Assembly (NCBI GenBank): GCA_038043285.1
Contig: JBBTCJ010000002.1
Location: 16,938-80,937, forward strand
Reading direction: 5' to 3'
Length of the DNA stretch: 64,000 bases
DNA from: JBBTCJ01 sp038043285
GTDB lineage: Bacteria > Planctomycetota > Phycisphaerae > UBA1845
The notes under the pieces are model-generated. The model searched no databases and had not been told where the DNA came from. It saw only the letters and a list, made by a program, of their open reading frames with translations. This document shows, piece after piece, positions 7,447-17,160 of the stretch; the first letter of the stretch is position 1, and every line of letters begins with the position of its first letter. The translations under genes were made by a program, and so were the position numbers.

Positions 7447-8499
7447 ATGGATGTGACTTCGCAGGTCCTGGCGGCACAACCGAGCGAAAGCTCGTGGTTG
7501 GTGGCGATCGCGGTCCTCGCCGGGCTGATCGGGCTGGCGATCCTGGTCATCCTGGCTCAGTTCTTCAGCCTGTGGCTCCAGGCGTTCATGAGCAACGCGA
7601 GCGTGAGTCTTCTGGACCTGATCGGGATGCGTTTGAGAAAAGTCGACATGAGGACCATCGTGATTTCCAAGATCCAAATGGTCAAAGCCGGGATCCACGA
7701 GATCACCACCAACGACTTGGAGAGCCACTATCTCGCGGGAGGCCGCGTGCCGAACGTGTCGCGTGCCATTATCGCCGCGAACCGGGCGGCCATCGACCTG
7801 GACTGGAAGAAGGCCTGCGCCATTGACCTTGCCGGGCGGGACATCATCGACGCGGTGAACACCAGCGTCTACCCCAAGGTGATCGACTGTCCCAGCGGGG
7901 ACTCCGGTAGGTCGACGATCGACGCGGTGGCGAAGGACGGCATCCAACTGAAGGCCAAGGGGCGCGTGACGGTGCGCACGAACATCAAGCAACTGATCGG
8001 CGGGGCGACCGAGGAAACGATCATCGCTCGCGTGGGCGAAGGCATCGTGAGCGCCATCGGGTCCGCCGAGTCGCATAAGGCGGTGTTGGAAAACCCCGAC
8101 CGCATCAGCAAGGCGGTACTTGCGAAGGGACTCGATTCAGGAACCGCGTTCGAGATCCTTTCGATCGACATCGCCGACATCGATGTCGGCGAGAACATCG
8201 GGGCCAAGCTCCAGGCGGACCAGGCGGAGGCCGACAAGCGGCGGTTCCAGGCCGAGGCGGAGAAACGTCGGGCGATGGCCATCGCCCTGGCGGCGGAAAA
8301 CAGGGCCAAGGTCGAGGAAAACCGGGCGCTGGTCGTCCTCGCGGAGTCGGAAGTACCCAAGGCCATCGCCGACGCGTTCCGCAAGGGAAATCTCGGGGTG
8401 ATGGACTTCTACCGACTCAAAAATCTCCAGGCGGACACCGGGATGCGCGAATCGATTGGACGCCCTGACTCGCACGGTGAACAGAAACCACCGACGTAG
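7447..8499 (+). CDS. floA: Flotillin-like protein FloA (UPF0365 / YqfA family)
   Basis: 350 aa. An N-terminal hydrophobic segment (about 16-50, [20 protein letters not shown]) anchors the protein in the membrane. The SPFH-like domain follows, with the family signature [35 protein letters not shown] and [12 protein letters not shown], and a C-terminal Glu/Ala/Arg-rich coiled coil (about 255-310: [18 protein letters not shown]). FloA proteins form membrane microdomain scaffolds; the floA-nfeD neighbourhood is widely conserved and is seen here. ATG 7447 has GGAAAGGTG upstream. The length is close to the usual 330 aa. Confidence 0.93.
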   Translation: MDVTSQVLAAQPSESSWLVAIAVLAGLIGLAILVILAQFFSLWLQAFMSNASVSLLDLIGMRLRKVDMRTIVISKIQMVKAGIHEITTNDLESHYLAGGRVPNVSRAIIAANRAAIDLDWKKACAIDLAGRDIIDAVNTSVYPKVIDCPSGDSGRSTIDAVAKDGIQLKAKGRVTVRTNIKQLIGGATEETIIARVGEGIVSAIGSAESHKAVLENPDRISKAVLAKGLDSGTAFEILSIDIADIDVGENIGAKLQADQAEADKRRFQAEAEKRRAMAIALAAENRAKVEENRALVVLAESEVPKAIADAFRKGNLGVMDFYRLKNLQADTGMRESIGRPDSHGEQKPPT

Positions 8500-8717
8500 C
8501 CGCCGCCAGCGCGGCAGCCGGCGTACTTGAGGATCAATGCCTGGACGGGCTAGTGACCCGACACGCTGAATCCTGGGGGTGAAAAGGCCCGCTCGCTCAC
8601 GCTCGCGGCTCTGTTCAAGCGGCCGGCCGCCGGGGAGCGACCTGCGGAGCCGGAAACACGATGGTCGTCAGAACGGGTTTGCCCGAAAAAACAAATGTGA
8701 CGGAGCACTGAGCACTG
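8500..8717. other. Gap with GC-rich low-complexity sequence
   Basis: 218 bases between floA and the next gene. It contains short inverted GC-rich stretches (near 8585-8640, GCTCGCTCACGCTCGCGGC) but no gene or clear terminator. Confidence 0.4.
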
Positions 8718-9428
8718 ATGGAATGGATCGCCCAACCTCGACTTCCGTCCAACCTGGACGATTGGATTCAAATCCTCGTCGTCGGCGGACTTGTGCTCGC
8801 CTCAGTCATCAGCGGTGCAATGAAGCAGTTCTTCGGCAAGCCGAAGGAGCAGCAACCCCAAGGCGATCGCCCGAAATACAAACCCATTCCCGCCGACGGT
8901 CCGCGGGAACACGCCGCTACCCCGCCGCCGGTTCCTCCGGCTCAACCGATTCGACGATCGCTCCCGGACGTGTCGCGGTCCCGGCCGCAGCCCTCGGCGC
9001 TGTCGCGCCCCGCTACCGGCCCCCGCCCCGCGCGTGTCGGGCCGACGACCGTGCTCGACATTGCCCGCAAAGCGGCCGAGGAGGCTCGCCGACGGAGCCG
9101 AGAGAAGGCAGCCGCCGTTGCGAAGCCGCTCCCGGTAGCAAAGCCGACCCTTGCCGAGCACCTTCCGTCCATGCTCGCGGGAAAACAAACGGCGTCAGCC
9201 GCGGCGCCGCACGTGTCGCTCGAGGAGCGCGAGCGCGGGCAGGCCCTACTCCTGGCACGCCGCATGGGACACGTCCATGAAGGTGTGGTTTCTTCACCCA
9301 AGGAAGGTGCCGGGCTGACGATGCGGCGACGGGTTCCTCGACTAACGCCTAAGGCCTTGCGCCGTGCCATCCTACTGAACGAGATTCTCGGCCCGCCGTT
9401 GTCGCTGCGACCGCCGGAGGAAATTTGA
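8718..9428 (+). CDS. Hypothetical membrane-anchored Pro-rich protein downstream of floA
   Basis: 236 aa, family not recognised. A single hydrophobic segment (about 20-36, IQILVVGGLVLASVIS) is followed by a long basic, Pro/Ala-rich, probably disordered region (about 40-190) and a C-terminal basic block (TMRRRVPRLTPKALRRAILLNEILGPP) that looks conserved: RRAILLNEILGPP resembles a short helix that could bind a partner. It lies 218 bases after floA on the same strand, so it may belong to the same operon. A role with the flotillin/NfeD system is only a guess from position. Confidence 0.6.
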   Translation: MEWIAQPRLPSNLDDWIQILVVGGLVLASVISGAMKQFFGKPKEQQPQGDRPKYKPIPADGPREHAATPPPVPPAQPIRRSLPDVSRSRPQPSALSRPATGPRPARVGPTTVLDIARKAAEEARRRSREKAAAVAKPLPVAKPTLAEHLPSMLAGKQTASAAAPHVSLEERERGQALLLARRMGHVHEGVVSSPKEGAGLTMRRRVPRLTPKALRRAILLNEILGPPLSLRPPEEI

Positions 9429-9482
9429 TCCAGGCTGAGACGTACGACGACTGACCCGAGGCGAGCCACAACGGATCGCTGC

Positions 9483-9959
9483 TCACGACGTTCGGCCTGC
9501 CGATTTCGGCGCCTCGTCCAATGTTAATGCCGCGAGGTGCGCAACGAGATCCCGCCGGGTTACGATTCCGATCAACTTCCCCTGGTCATCGACCACGGGC
9601 AGACACGACACCCGCTCGTTGAGCATGGTTTGGGCCGCGGTGGCCACGGATTTCATCGGGCCGACGGTGACCAAGTTGCGGGTCATCACCTGGTGCAGGC
9701 GGCGCTGCATCGTACCGCTGTCCTGCGGGCGCTCGAGCAATGGATTGCCGACGAACGGGCTGACGGCCTTGAGGATGTCGCGGTCGGAGAGGACGCCGGC
9801 GACCTTCGCGCCGTCGAGCACGACGACGTGATGGAACTGCTCCTTCCGGAACAACCGGGCAGCCGAACGAATGGAATCATCCATCGTCAGCGTGTGAACG
9901 CGGGAAGTCATGACGTCGCGGACTTCGACGACCTGGGAAGCGGGAGCGATGGAAGGCAT
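9483..9959 (-). CDS. Two-CBS-domain protein
   Basis: 158 aa containing two CBS modules: residues about 12-72 (VRDVMTSRVHTLTMDDSI...VAGVLSDRDILKAV) and about 85-148 (VMTRNLVTVGPMKSV...KLIGIVTRRDLV). Tandem CBS domains bind adenine nucleotides and normally act as sensors attached to, or acting on, other proteins. Here there is no additional domain, so the target is unknown. It is convergent with the floA-linked gene and stands alone. Confidence 0.85.
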   Translation of the reverse strand: MPSIAPASQVVEVRDVMTSRVHTLTMDDSIRSAARLFRKEQFHHVVVLDGAKVAGVLSDRDILKAVSPFVGNPLLERPQDSGTMQRRLHQVMTRNLVTVGPMKSVATAAQTMLNERVSCLPVVDDQGKLIGIVTRRDLVAHLAALTLDEAPKSAGRTS

Positions 9960-10247
9960 GGTCGGTGGCTCCGACGCCCCGATTCACCGATCGGCAGGCG
10001 TCCGTGCCGTGCTTCGGCTTCGGGCGGGAGGCACTTGAGTTCCGCCACGGAAGCGTGACAGGATCGCGTTTTTCTTGGTTCAAGCCGCTCCAACGCCCGT
10101 GGATCATGCCGGACCGGGTCGCCTTCAAGCATTCCCGACAAATACTCATTCTTGCGATCCGAATGGGTCGCTCGGGTGGCAGCGGACCGTTCCGTGACGC
10201 TACGGGGCACGCAAAACGAGGCGCCGAAAACGATAAACGAGAGGGAT
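9960..10247. other. Divergent intergenic region
   Basis: 288 bases between the minus-strand CBS gene and the plus-strand membrane protein. Both promoters should lie here, but I see no element good enough to call. Confidence 0.3.
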
Positions 10248-11837
10248 ATGGTACAAGGGTCGGAGATGTTGGAGGCGCATCAGAATCTCACCGCTGACGC
10301 CGGGGGCAAATTCCTGGAGCCGCCGTCACGCATCGCCCAGTCAACGATGCACGTCCCCCTGCCGCTGGCGATGGTCACCGCCTGGATCGCCCCCGCGTGG
10401 ACCGCCCGGCGTACCGGGCATGTTCGTCTCATTCACGCATGGATCGTTCATTTCGCAACGGCGGTCGCGTCGCTGTTCCTGATTCTGCTCTGCGTAGCCG
10501 CAGGATCCCCCTCGAACGACCTCGGTCGCGAGCTTCTCAGCCTGTTCGGCATCTACGCCGAAGCGCTGTCCGAGTATCCGACGGAAACCATTCTCGCTAC
10601 CGTCGGCATATTCGTCGGCGTTGAGGTCGTTCACGTCGCGGTCGCCGGTCTTTTCATGCCTTGGGGCGCGAAGGACGAACCGCTCCGCGCGAGCTTCAAG
10701 AATTCGCTTCGCCAATGCTGGTTGCGGACGAGCCACTTTCTGCCCGCGATCCTTGTAGTCGGATCAGCCGCGGTGCTCATCGAGCGAGGGGAACAGTCTT
10801 GGAGGCAAAGCCATCCCGTGCCGCCACCGGTCATCAACTGGCCCGCGTCGCCTCGCCCGCCCAATCTTCCGGCGGGAGACCCGGGTTATGCCAAGGCGCT
10901 CGCCGATTACCAGGCGGCGCTCACCGAACACCAACGACGAATGGAGCCTCTTTGGGAAATCCAGACAATCTATCTCGCTGGTCGCCCGTGGTACTACAAG
11001 GAACCTGAACTGATCATCATTCCAGCCGTCGCGGCGATGATCGCATGGATTCTGTGGGCGTTGTTGCGTGCCATCGGCGCGGAACGTACTGTCCCGCCGA
11101 TCGTCCGTCCGCCGATGTGCCTCGAGTGCGGCTACAACTTGCACACCATTCCGATGGAAAGTCGGTGCCCCGAATGCGGGCTGGCGGTGCTCGATTCGCT
11201 CGGACCCGACGCCCATCCGGGGACCGATTGGCAACAACGCAGCGCCTTAGGTTCCAGCATCGCGTCCTGGTGGGAGTGCGTGGTATTGGCCATATGGAAC
11301 CCTCGACAATTGGGCCGGGAATTGCGGGTTGCCGATTCCGGCACGGATCATCGTCACTTCCTGGCCGTCAATCTCCTGGTGATTTTCTTCATCGGCGCGA
11401 TTGGCGTGTTTTGCGGCGTGGCGACGGCCGACGGAATCGCCTGGCAGTTGAATCATCCGGCCCCGGCCATCGTGTTTCCGTTGGTTTACGGCGTCGCTTG
11501 CGTGCTTGGAACGACGGCCGTGGTGAACAAGGGGGCGTTGCTGGTCGGAATCGTCCATTCACTTCGGCAGAAGCGAAATCTACTTCCGGCGTCGATACAA
11601 GTTGCCTGCTATCTCAGCGGCTACCTAGCCCTTTGGGCGATGTTGGGCGCGTTGCTCGCCGTCAACGTCCTGATCCTCGGCCAAGCCCAGGTGTTCGATC
11701 GGCTTGAGAAGATGATCGGCGCCCACCGTGACGTTCTTGCCTTCCTCTCGTTCGTGCTGCCTAACGGAGGTCTGGCCCTGGGATACCTGGTCTTGCTGCA
11801 TCGCGCGACGAACGCCGCCGCCCATGCGAACGGGTAG
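10248..11837 (+). CDS. Multi-pass membrane protein with central zinc ribbon
   Basis: 529 aa, function unknown. Hydrophobic helices lie at about 65-88, 130-150, 165-190, 255-280 and, in the second half, about 375-400, 415-440, 455-480 and 500-520. Between the two membrane halves is a four-Cys zinc ribbon near residues 291-313 (CLECGYNL...CPECG), followed by a linker. Such CxxCGYdL...CPEC ribbons within membrane proteins are common in planctomycetes. ATG 10248 follows GAGAGGG with short spacing; ATG 10266 is a possible alternative. A Pro-rich loop at about 205-235 would lie outside the membrane. No neighbour suggests a pathway. Confidence 0.72.
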   Translation: MVQGSEMLEAHQNLTADAGGKFLEPPSRIAQSTMHVPLPLAMVTAWIAPAWTARRTGHVRLIHAWIVHFATAVASLFLILLCVAAGSPSNDLGRELLSLFGIYAEALSEYPTETILATVGIFVGVEVVHVAVAGLFMPWGAKDEPLRASFKNSLRQCWLRTSHFLPAILVVGSAAVLIERGEQSWRQSHPVPPPVINWPASPRPPNLPAGDPGYAKALADYQAALTEHQRRMEPLWEIQTIYLAGRPWYYKEPELIIIPAVAAMIAWILWALLRAIGAERTVPPIVRPPMCLECGYNLHTIPMESRCPECGLAVLDSLGPDAHPGTDWQQRSALGSSIASWWECVVLAIWNPRQLGRELRVADSGTDHRHFLAVNLLVIFFIGAIGVFCGVATADGIAWQLNHPAPAIVFPLVYGVACVLGTTAVVNKGALLVGIVHSLRQKRNLLPASIQVACYLSGYLALWAMLGALLAVNVLILGQAQVFDRLEKMIGAHRDVLAFLSFVLPNGGLALGYLVLLHRATNAAAHANG

Positions 11838-11884
11838 CGACATCCGACCTTCACGCGAACGCGAAATGCCGCCCATCAACTCAG

Positions 11885-14206
11885 CTACGGGTTGGACACC
11901 GTGCCGTGAAAAAAGAGGAAGTCTTCAAGATCGACGTCGGTGTCGCCATTGCCGTCGAACGAGAACCGGCAGTCGGCGCTGGGCGCGCCGGACTTAGGAT
12001 CCCATGGCGCCGCGCTGAAACAGTTCTGCAACGCGCCGAAGTCGCGTAAATCGCGATCCCCGTCGCCGTCGCCGTCCCCGATCAAACAGCCCCCGCGGCA
12101 GCAACCCTCCGGCGGCGCGCAGGCGCATGCGCCGAGCGGCGTCGTCTGCGGACAGCGGTCACATGCATCGGCCGCCCCGTCCTCGTCCGTGTCCCGGTTG
12201 TCGCTGCCGCTCGGGCAAACGCCGGCGGAACCGTCGAAGAAGGTCTCCGCAAAGTGGAACGCGCCGATCCCGATCACCGAGCCCATCCGCCGCGACGGAA
12301 GATCGTCCTGCCCGGGGTGAATGCCTCCCCAGATGCGCGAAAGCGCCGACTGATCGGCCGCGTCGTAAAAGCTCGCCCATTGCAGCGTGATGTCCGCGCT
12401 GGGACCGTCCTCAAACACCAGAAATTGATTCCGTGGACAATGAAACCCGCCCAGTCCGCCGGGAAAGTACGGGCTGCCGGTCAGCAACGTAAGAACCTCG
12501 GCGGCCCCGCGGCTGTACGCACTGTGTCCCGACGTGTAGCCCGGAAACGGAGGCGTGACGAACGTCGGCCGCTGATAAGGCCACCAGTTCTCGGCGAGGA
12601 TCCAGCCGACGCCGGCCACGTCCGTCTGTGGATTGGAGATGACGTTGGGACCGCGCCAGCATCGAACGGCGATCTTGCCCTCCGACCCAGCAAGATGCCC
12701 ATGGCGTTCGCCGAACGCCGTCGTCTCCGCCGTCACCACTTCAATCAACCCGGGATACAAGCGAATTCCTTGCGGGTCGTACGAAGGTCCGTGGGGATCG
12801 GAGCTTTGTCCATGGTCGGCGAGATACCGAATCGCCGAGATCGGGCGGACTGAGTCGTACCACCCCTTTGTTCCCCACACCGAGACCGCCACGTCGTGCA
12901 TCGCCCCGCCCAGCGTAAGATAGCACTTCACGTCCCATTCGAGTTCGCTCAGGATCGGTCCGGCGCCGCCCAGTCGCTTCTCCAGCAAATGGTCGGAGGC
13001 ATAGTTCAAGATCGTAAACCAGTGCCCCGGAGGCGTCTCGGAGGTCGGTCCGTCCGCCCAGAACTCCGCGAGCACCCGCACGAAGTCGCCGCGCGGGACG
13101 ATCTGCGGAGCATACGGCAGACCCGTCACCGGATTGACCGCGTACCCGGCGTTGGCCTGGCCGCCGTCGATCAGATCATAGAAGCTCTCATCGTCCGCCG
13201 GATGGGGAAGCGGCGTGTTGCCCATCGACGCCGGGGAGATGTCCCACGTCACGCCGTCGGACGGATCCAGGTGACTGCTCCAAATCACAACTTGTTCGTA
13301 GCCCGACTTGTATGCCTCGTCCCCGACTCCGCCCAGCATTGGCGGCGGACCGGGGTCGTGATACACCCAGTAGTCGAAGTCGTCCCGATGGTAGATGATT
13401 CGATCGGAGCCCGACAGCGCGAATGGCGTGACCTGTCCCCACTCCGGACTCAGCGCCGGAGGAAACCCGCCCACGATGACGTTGCCCGCCTGGTCCACGA
13501 AATAGCTGAGCGCAAGCGGTTGCCAGCGGTTGGGGTCCAGAATGTTCGGGTTGCCCGGCAATGGCGGAACCAGCGGCGGGTTCACTGGAAGATAGTGCCG
13601 ATTCGCATACCCGCCCTGCTCGTTGGAGTTGTCGTTCAGACCAAACTGTAACACCGCCTGGGCGATCCGGTTGCCCAGGGCCGCCGGCGAGTCACCCGCC
13701 GTGGAGATGAAGTTCCTGTCGTATCCCAGTGCCGTCATCTTGGCATCGAACGACGCCAGCGACGTCGCGGCCCCGGGAGAGCTTGCAAACCGCGCCCGCA
13801 GCACGCGATACGCCGCGAAACTCACGGCTTCCTCGCGGGCGGCCTCCACGTCCGAGGCATCGGCGTGCTCATGGACCAGGAACGTGTCGGCCGTCGGATC
13901 GAACGCGGCCCACGCGTCCCACATTGCCATCGACACGTGAAACAGGTTCCGCGCGTGTACCGTCGGACGGGCAAGGTCCTTGCGGATCGCGGCCAGCAGT
14001 TGCTCGTTCCATTGCCGCGCCGCCGACTGGTCCGCCCGGGTCGCCGCCGGAGCCGCCGCGAGACTCACCCAACCGACCCAGACGCCAAGAAAAAGCCGAA
14101 ACGCCCAGCCCCAACGGCGCGCTTCAGCCCGCGCCAACCCGTGGACAACGACTCCCCCCAGCCGGATCGGGAACCCGCCCCCGGCCCTATGCGCGCACCC
14201 AGACAT
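11885..14206 (-). CDS. Secreted vanadium-dependent haloperoxidase / PAP2-like protein with dockerin-like tail
   Basis: 773 aa. After a long N-terminal region with a hydrophobic signal (AFRLFLGVWVGWVSLAAAP, about 35-55) comes an all-helical PAP2/chloroperoxidase domain. All three vanadate/phosphate motifs are seen: KGWYDSVRP (K-x6-RP), YTSGHS near 555 and SRIWGGIHPGQDD near 630 (R-x5-H plus Asp). The C-terminal 100 residues contain calcium-binding DTDEDGAADACD and two dockerin-type segments (GDGDGDGDRDLRDFGALQNCF; FDGNGDTDVDLEDF is the second). Likely exported; either haloperoxidase or acid phosphatase activity is possible. ATG 14206 has GAGGGGG upstream. The leader segment includes a partial copy of a dispersed repeat (14121-14134). 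Confidence 0.82.
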   Translation of the reverse strand: MSGCAHRAGGGFPIRLGGVVVHGLARAEARRWGWAFRLFLGVWVGWVSLAAAPAATRADQSAARQWNEQLLAAIRKDLARPTVHARNLFHVSMAMWDAWAAFDPTADTFLVHEHADASDVEAAREEAVSFAAYRVLRARFASSPGAATSLASFDAKMTALGYDRNFISTAGDSPAALGNRIAQAVLQFGLNDNSNEQGGYANRHYLPVNPPLVPPLPGNPNILDPNRWQPLALSYFVDQAGNVIVGGFPPALSPEWGQVTPFALSGSDRIIYHRDDFDYWVYHDPGPPPMLGGVGDEAYKSGYEQVVIWSSHLDPSDGVTWDISPASMGNTPLPHPADDESFYDLIDGGQANAGYAVNPVTGLPYAPQIVPRGDFVRVLAEFWADGPTSETPPGHWFTILNYASDHLLEKRLGGAGPILSELEWDVKCYLTLGGAMHDVAVSVWGTKGWYDSVRPISAIRYLADHGQSSDPHGPSYDPQGIRLYPGLIEVVTAETTAFGERHGHLAGSEGKIAVRCWRGPNVISNPQTDVAGVGWILAENWWPYQRPTFVTPPFPGYTSGHSAYSRGAAEVLTLLTGSPYFPGGLGGFHCPRNQFLVFEDGPSADITLQWASFYDAADQSALSRIWGGIHPGQDDLPSRRMGSVIGIGAFHFAETFFDGSAGVCPSGSDNRDTDEDGAADACDRCPQTTPLGACACAPPEGCCRGGCLIGDGDGDGDRDLRDFGALQNCFSAAPWDPKSGAPSADCRFSFDGNGDTDVDLEDFLFFHGTVSNP
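14121..14134. repeat. Partial REP-like copy inside the haloperoxidase leader
   Basis: GCTTCAGCCCGCGC is the reverse complement of the first 14 bases of the element at 7347 and 26971. It encodes ARAEA in the region before the signal sequence, which may explain the unusually long N-terminus. Confidence 0.35.
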
Positions 14207-14519
14207 GCGTTTTCCCCCTCAATCGCCTGACGAAGGTCCGCTCGAAACGTGCCGCGCAGCATGGTTCCCCCACCGCGGAAAAACCCGCCGCACTGTCAAC
14301 CAGCCGCGATCGCTCCGGCCCCTTGAGCGTAGGCGAACCAGCTACTTTATGAAGTCCCATCGCCGAATGCAAGCAATTTCGCCGCTCGAACGCCGGCAAC
14401 AGGGCCTCCAGCCGCGACTTAGCGGACGCTCGCAAGCACCTTTGCCGGAAGCATGGCGGCCCGACCCGCTCACTGCGATTCTCTATGACGTTCACGCAAC
14501 CTGTCATAGGATATGCGGC
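14207..14519. other. Divergent intergenic region
   Basis: 313 bases between the haloperoxidase and kinase genes. I find no open frame with a credible start and no promoter pair good enough to call; the kinase start is followed directly by good coding sequence. Confidence 0.3.
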
Positions 14520-16448
14520 ATGGCCCGGAAGCCGGCCGCCAAGACGCGAACGAGGGTCACGAAACGTAGCGTACGTCCACACCCTGCGCGGCCCCGCGCC
14601 GACCATGTGCCGGTGGACCCGCCGACGGATCCCGTCGATTGGCTCCCCGACGCGGTCATCATCCTTAATGCGGCGCGGCGCTGTATTTTCGTGAACCCCG
14701 CCGCTTGCAAGCTGCTCGAACGCGAACGGAAGGATCTCCTGGCGGATCCCCAACCGACTGCCTCACGGCCCCTCGCGGCCGTGATCCAATCCGAGACCTT
14801 CCAACGCCTTCGATCCGCGCCCCTGACCGAGGGCGAGGTCGTGCTCCGCGCCGGATCGAGCCGCGAGACCACCGTCGACATCCGCGGCGTAAGACTCGAC
14901 GATGGATCGGTAGTCCTTTCCGCGCGGGACGTGACCGCCGCCGCACGGGAGAGAGCGGAGACCCTTCGCTCGCTCAACTCGTTCGTCACGCTGGTCGACC
15001 TGTGCCACGCGGGTGTCATCTCCGCCGGTACCGACGGGTTGATTCGATCATGGAACCCCACCGCCGAACAGCTGTTCGGCTACTCCGCAAAGGAAGCCCT
15101 CGGAATGCCCATCGACCTGCTCGTTCCGCCGGAACTGCGCGACGCGCACCGCTCGATGTTCCTTCAGCACGTCCGCAACCGTCCCGATCGACCGCACGCA
15201 CGAGTCCTCACCACCGAAGCGTTGCGGAAAAACGGCGATCGCTTCCCCGTCGAAATCTCGCTCGCCGTCGGACCGCGAGAAGACACCACGCTCTTCACCG
15301 CTGTCCTTAGAGACCTCAGCGAACACCAGGCCGTCGTCGAAAAACTCAACGATGCCCTGCAACGCCTTCGTTTTCACTTCGAACGCATGCCGCTTGTCTA
15401 TGTCGTCTGGGATTCCGATTTTCGCGTTGTCGAGTGGAACGCCACCGCCGAGCGAATCTTCGGCTTTACACGCGACGAAGCCGTCGGAAAACACGCCTAC
15501 GATCTCATCGTGCCTCCCGACGTCGTCGAGACCATCAGACCCATCTGGGCCGACCTGCTGCGCGGCTCGACCTCCAGTCACTCCATCAACGACAACCTGC
15601 GGAAAGACGGCTCCCGCATCGCCTGCGAATGGTTCAACACCGCGCTCACCGACTCATCCGGCAACATCCACGGCGTAGCCTCGATGGCCTGGGACGTCTC
15701 CGAACGCGAAGTTCTCGAGGCCCGATTGCGCGACGCCCAGCGAGTCGAAAGCCTCGGCGTGCTGGCCAGCGGCGTCGCCCACGACTTCAACAGCTCCCTC
15801 ATGGTAATTCTCGGTAACGCCGCGCTGCTGCGCTCCATCAAGAAGCTCCCACCAAACGCGATCGAACACCTCGAACTCATCGAGGAAGCCGGGGCCCGTG
15901 CCAACAATCTGATCAAACATTTGCTTGCCTACGCGCGCACCGGCCGGCACAACCCACAACCGACGCACCTCAACGCTCTGGTCAACGACTCTTTGACGTT
16001 CCTTCGCTCTACGCTCGGCGCCGCGCATTCGCTTCAACTGCAACTTGCCGAAGGACTTCCTCCCATCCTCGCCGACCGCAGTCAGCTCGAGCAGATCCTT
16101 GTCAATTTCTGCCTCAACGCGAAACAGGCCATGCCCAAGGGCGGGGTCGTCACCATCCGAACCCTCACTCGCATTCTGCGCCCCGAGGACGTTGCCCGTT
16201 CGGTCATGGTCCACGCGAGGCCGGGTTCGTATGCCGGATTCTCGGTCACGGACACCGGCTGCGGCATGGACAGCGCCACGTTGAGCCGAATCTGGGATCC
16301 GTTCTTCACCACCAAATCACAGGGTCACGGACTGGGCTTGGCGGCGGTGCTCGGAATCCTGCGACAACACAACGCGACCGCCATTGTCGAAACCGACCCC
16401 CGACGCGGCACAACGATGCACGCCTATTTCCCAGTACCCGTGTCGTAG
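14520..16448 (+). CDS. PAS-domain sensor histidine kinase
   Basis: 642 aa. Basic N-terminus, then three PAS domains: about 40-120 (DWLPDAVIILNAARRCIFVN), about 155-270 (DGLIRSWNPTAEQLFGYS) and about 285-400 (DFRVVEWNATAERIFGF). The HisKA helix carries the phospho-acceptor His in LASGVAHDFNSSL, and the HATPase domain shows the N box (NFCLNAKQAM), G1 (DTGCGMD), F (DPFFTTK) and G2 (GHGLGLA). No membrane helices and no receiver domain are present, so it is a soluble kinase whose response regulator is elsewhere. ATG 14520 was chosen because upstream codons are low-complexity and shadow the divergent gene. Signal sensed is unknown. Confidence 0.88.
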   Translation: MARKPAAKTRTRVTKRSVRPHPARPRADHVPVDPPTDPVDWLPDAVIILNAARRCIFVNPAACKLLERERKDLLADPQPTASRPLAAVIQSETFQRLRSAPLTEGEVVLRAGSSRETTVDIRGVRLDDGSVVLSARDVTAAARERAETLRSLNSFVTLVDLCHAGVISAGTDGLIRSWNPTAEQLFGYSAKEALGMPIDLLVPPELRDAHRSMFLQHVRNRPDRPHARVLTTEALRKNGDRFPVEISLAVGPREDTTLFTAVLRDLSEHQAVVEKLNDALQRLRFHFERMPLVYVVWDSDFRVVEWNATAERIFGFTRDEAVGKHAYDLIVPPDVVETIRPIWADLLRGSTSSHSINDNLRKDGSRIACEWFNTALTDSSGNIHGVASMAWDVSEREVLEARLRDAQRVESLGVLASGVAHDFNSSLMVILGNAALLRSIKKLPPNAIEHLELIEEAGARANNLIKHLLAYARTGRHNPQPTHLNALVNDSLTFLRSTLGAAHSLQLQLAEGLPPILADRSQLEQILVNFCLNAKQAMPKGGVVTIRTLTRILRPEDVARSVMVHARPGSYAGFSVTDTGCGMDSATLSRIWDPFFTTKSQGHGLGLAAVLGILRQHNATAIVETDPRRGTTMHAYFPVPVS

Positions 16449-17160
16449 CCGCCTCTTCCGGCGCCCCCAAGGGTTCGACGACGCCTCAGCCCGGCGTCGG
16501 TGAACGCGCCGCCTCGCAACCCGTTCCGCTCGCTCCTCAATGGGCTGTCGGAGCCGCGCAGAAAACCGGGCGGACACTGACCGGACCGCCAGACGGAATC
16601 ACCCACACGGTTGCCAAGACTCCGATCGCTGCGTCCGCGCTGGGTCCAACGGGGCTTTCATCGGGGTGCAGCCACCCAAGAATGCGTATCAACCGACGCG
16701 CTGAGTTATCTATAACCTTTGGCGCTTACATAGCTTGTGAACGCCGTCGTCGGCGACGGCGGAACTTTCTCTTCGTCGCCATGAGAAAATCGGTGGCCCT
16801 GAGTGCTTGCAACCTCTGGATAGACTGGGAAATACAGCTAACATGCGGTGCGGCTTTGAGGCCCGCGATGCCTGATCGCTCTTTTTCGGCGCAAGTGCGA
16901 TCAGGTCCGAAGTTCTATAAGTAGCAAAGCGCGGGTGGACCCGCCGGAAGCATTGGACGCACGGACCGCCGTGGGTCCGGAAACGAACAAGAAACGCCAG
17001 CAAAGGAACACCAGAATCGCTCGCCCCTCACCGAAGGCGAAGGCTGCGCGCTTTCGGACCTTCCCGAAACATTATCGCCATTGCATTTAGGCAAAATGAT
17101 CCGCACGTTTGGATGAGGGAAGTGAGGGGAAGTTGGTCAACTGGGACAAGGGGAAAGAAG
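16449..17160. other. 712-base intergenic region with a hairpin
   Basis: No supportable gene. A 9-bp perfect stem (CCTGATCGC at 16871-16879 with GCGATCAGG at 16897-16905, 17-base loop) lies about 260 bases upstream of the next gene and lacks a T tail on the plus strand. Another stem, CGGACC/GGTCCG, lies near 16963-16980. These could be protein-binding palindromes or leader structure; no known riboswitch was recognised. Confidence 0.35.

Noticed and set aside
7048..8076. Minus-strand open frame of 342 codons opposite floA
   Set aside because: It is a shadow of the floA coding frame; FloA motifs are unmistakable on the plus strand.
16449..17160. c-di-GMP riboswitch or small gene in the large gap
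   Set aside because: The GEMM core sequences are absent and no frame has a start, ribosome site and coding character.
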